From positions 1 through 14,540 of the forward strand of contig DCFS01000137.1 of assembly GCA_002319875.1 (NCBI GenBank): a stretch of 14,540 bases of DNA, written 5' to 3'. The position numbers and the translations under genes were made by a program. This document shows positions 13,125 to 14,540 of the stretch, in pieces. The notes beneath the pieces are model-generated. The model was not told where the DNA came from and did no database searches. It saw only the letters and a list, made by a program, of their open reading frames with translations. The stretch is from Treponema sp. UBA1798 (lineage in GTDB: Bacteria; Spirochaetota; Spirochaetia; Treponematales; Treponemataceae). Within the stretch, counting starts at the first letter, position 1, and each line of letters begins with the position of its first letter.

Positions 13125-14540
13125 TCATTTAAAATAACTAACACCTGCTGCAAAAATATTTTCGCAGGAATTTTCATTCTGATTGGTAACAGGATCCATA
13201 GCGACATTTTTTAACAGATCACCGGAACTCCCGTTCATACCTGTACCGATAGCGCGCTCACTGTGTCCCATTTTACCAAGTACGCGGCCGTCAGGACTCG
13301 TCAAACCCTCTATTGCAAACAGAGATCCGTTCGGATTATCCGGTTCTGCAACTGCAGGAATACCTTTTTCATCGACATACTGGCTGAACACCTGCCCTCT
13401 TTTGAACAGGTCTTCAGCCAGACTATTGCTGACTACAATACGGCCTTCTCCGTGCGAAACCGGAATAATATGAATCCGCCGGTCAATGACTGACGGATGC
13501 TGAGCCCACGGACTTATTGCGGAAACCATCCGTGTACGTACGATACGCGAAATATGACGGCCGATCGTATTAAACGTAAGGGTCGGCATATCTTCCGCAG
13601 GTTCCATAATTTTTCCGAATGGAATGAGGCCCGTTTTTATCAATGCCTGAAATCCATTGCAAATTCCAAGCACAAGGCCATCACGTTTTTCAAGCAACGC
13701 GATAATCTCTTCCGCTATACGGGCTTCACGCAGTACATTGGCAATAAATTTTCCGGAACCGTCCGGTTCATCACCGGCAGAAAAGCCTCCTGCAAGTGCA
13801 AATATCTGAGTCTGCTGAAGTTCTTTCCGTAACTGAGCAAGAGAATCAGCCAGAGCCTCTTGCGTATTATTCCTGAATACCAGTGTTTTTGTCTTTGCCC
13901 CGGCAAGAGTGAACGCCCTTGCCATATCGTATTCACAGTTTGTCCCCGGAAAAACAGGAATCAAGACGCGGGGGGTAGCGGCAGTAATACAAAATACGGG
14001 ATTTTTCCGTTTCTCTATAAGACTCGGATGAACTGCAAGTGCAAAATCAGGCAGCGGTTGCTGAATATTCTTCCCGGAGACAGTCGGAAACACTCCGGCA
14101 AGTTTTGATTCCCATGCCTTTTCAGCTTCAGCAAGCGTTACTTTTACCTGAGGAAGATGACTGTAACCATCAAGCGTAAGAGTCAGCTCAGCTACATTCT
14201 GCACGAAACCGATTTTCATTACCGTACCATTCACAAATCCAGACTCAGCTTCAAGCTGAAGTTCAGTTTCCACGATAATCGCCCCGTACAACGGAGTAAA
14301 TAAGTCAGAAACCGTGTTACTAACATTACGGTGCCAGCCCTGTGCCGTACAGCTTGTAGGAATCATATTAATTTCAGCACCCAGTCTGTTACCCATTGCC
14401 ATTTTTGTCACGGCCTCGGCGATACCGCCGGCGCCGACCGGGTACATTGCAGCAATTTTTCCTGCCGAGTTCAAAGCATACAGAGCTCCGGTATTCCTGG
14501 CGAATATATCAAAATCAGGAGCAAGTTCTTCCGAATAAGG
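13125..14540 (-). CDS. purL: Phosphoribosylformylglycinamidine synthase, C-terminal part (runs off window)
   Basis: The frame is open to the window edge, so these 471 residues are the C-terminal part of a larger protein; the TTG at 14474 is not a real start. The enzyme converts FGAR, ATP and glutamine to FGAM in purine synthesis. The first 160 or so residues are the end of the second AIRS-type synthetase domain. From about residue 190 comes the fused glutamine amidotransferase domain, with VLIPVFPGTNCEYDMARAF and the nucleophile elbow GICNGFQ (C294). The other two members of the catalytic triad are in SHGEGR (H363 and E365). All three residues are present. The fusion of the synthetase with a C-terminal glutaminase is the large single-chain PurL type, probably the shorter clade found in Clostridia and spirochaetes. 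It is followed after 14 bp by the thioredoxin-fold lipoprotein gene on the same strand. Confidence 0.93.
   Translation of the reverse strand, partial: PYSEELAPDFDIFARNTGALYALNSAGKIAAMYPVGAGGIAEAVTKMAMGNRLGAEINMIPTSCTAQGWHRNVSNTVSDLFTPLYGAIIVETELQLEAESGFVNGTVMKIGFVQNVAELTLTLDGYSHLPQVKVTLAEAEKAWESKLAGVFPTVSGKNIQQPLPDFALAVHPSLIEKRKNPVFCITAATPRVLIPVFPGTNCEYDMARAFTLAGAKTKTLVFRNNTQEALADSLAQLRKELQQTQIFALAGGFSAGDEPDGSGKFIANVLREARIAEEIIALLEKRDGLVLGICNGFQALIKTGLIPFGKIMEPAEDMPTLTFNTIGRHISRIVRTRMVSAISPWAQHPSVIDRRIHIIPVSHGEGRIVVSNSLAEDLFKRGQVFSQYVDEKGIPAVAEPDNPNGSLFAIEGLTSPDGRVLGKMGHSERAIGTGMNGSSGDLLKNVAMDPVTNQNENSCENIFAAGVSYFK

Overview
The window looks like a stretch of a spirochaete chromosome, most likely Treponema or a close relative. 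This is inferred from gene content, and no species marker is present. The pointers are two secreted lipoproteins with loose, spirochaete-style lipoboxes, a two-membrane envelope (RND pump, TolC-type channel, omptin-type outer-membrane barrel), a large single-chain PurL with its glutaminase domain at the C-terminus, tandem TlyC/CorC proteins and a cytidylate-kinase-like protein. No insertion sequence, phage gene or CRISPR array is visible. Apart from one unusual outer-membrane protease the window reads as ordinary chromosome.

Left edge (1-334): a hairpin-rich stretch ending in a T-run is probably the terminator of a gene outside the window. A tRNA-Gly(CCC) gene lies on the minus strand with its own sigma70-type promoter. 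A divergent plus-strand promoter drives a TetR-family regulator. An operator-like inverted repeat sits at the start of the regulator transcript, and a second copy with the same spacing lies between the regulator and the next genes.

Efflux operon (335-6795, plus strand): TetR regulator, a 250-bp gap holding the second operator-like site and a doubtful 63-codon ORF, then a lipoprotein membrane-fusion adaptor, an RND (HAE-1 type) inner-membrane permease and a TolC-like outer-membrane channel. Together these encode a complete tripartite pump with a local, probably self-regulating repressor. The permease lacks the usual proton-relay aspartates of transmembrane helix 4.

Middle (6844-9441, plus strand): an RluA-type pseudouridine synthase whose promoter lies so close to its ATG that the mRNA should be almost leaderless. 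Next, 22 bp downstream, comes an omptin-family outer-membrane protease with all four catalytic residues kept, and then a separately promoted cytidylate-kinase-like protein.

Right part (9447-14540, minus strand): a compact gene string read right to left. It holds the C-terminal part of purL (running off the window), a lipoprotein with a thioredoxin fold but neither active-site cysteine, and two tandem TlyC/CorC-type membrane proteins (DUF21 + CBS pair + CorC_HlyC domain) that overlap by ATGA. This string converges on the cytidylate-kinase-like gene with only 5 bp between the stop codons.

No entirely new system is evident. The items most worth a second look are the spirochaete omptin, the redox-dead thioredoxin-fold lipoprotein, the RND permease without TM4 aspartates, the paired operator sites, the leaderless rluA-type message and the odd T-loop of the tRNA.
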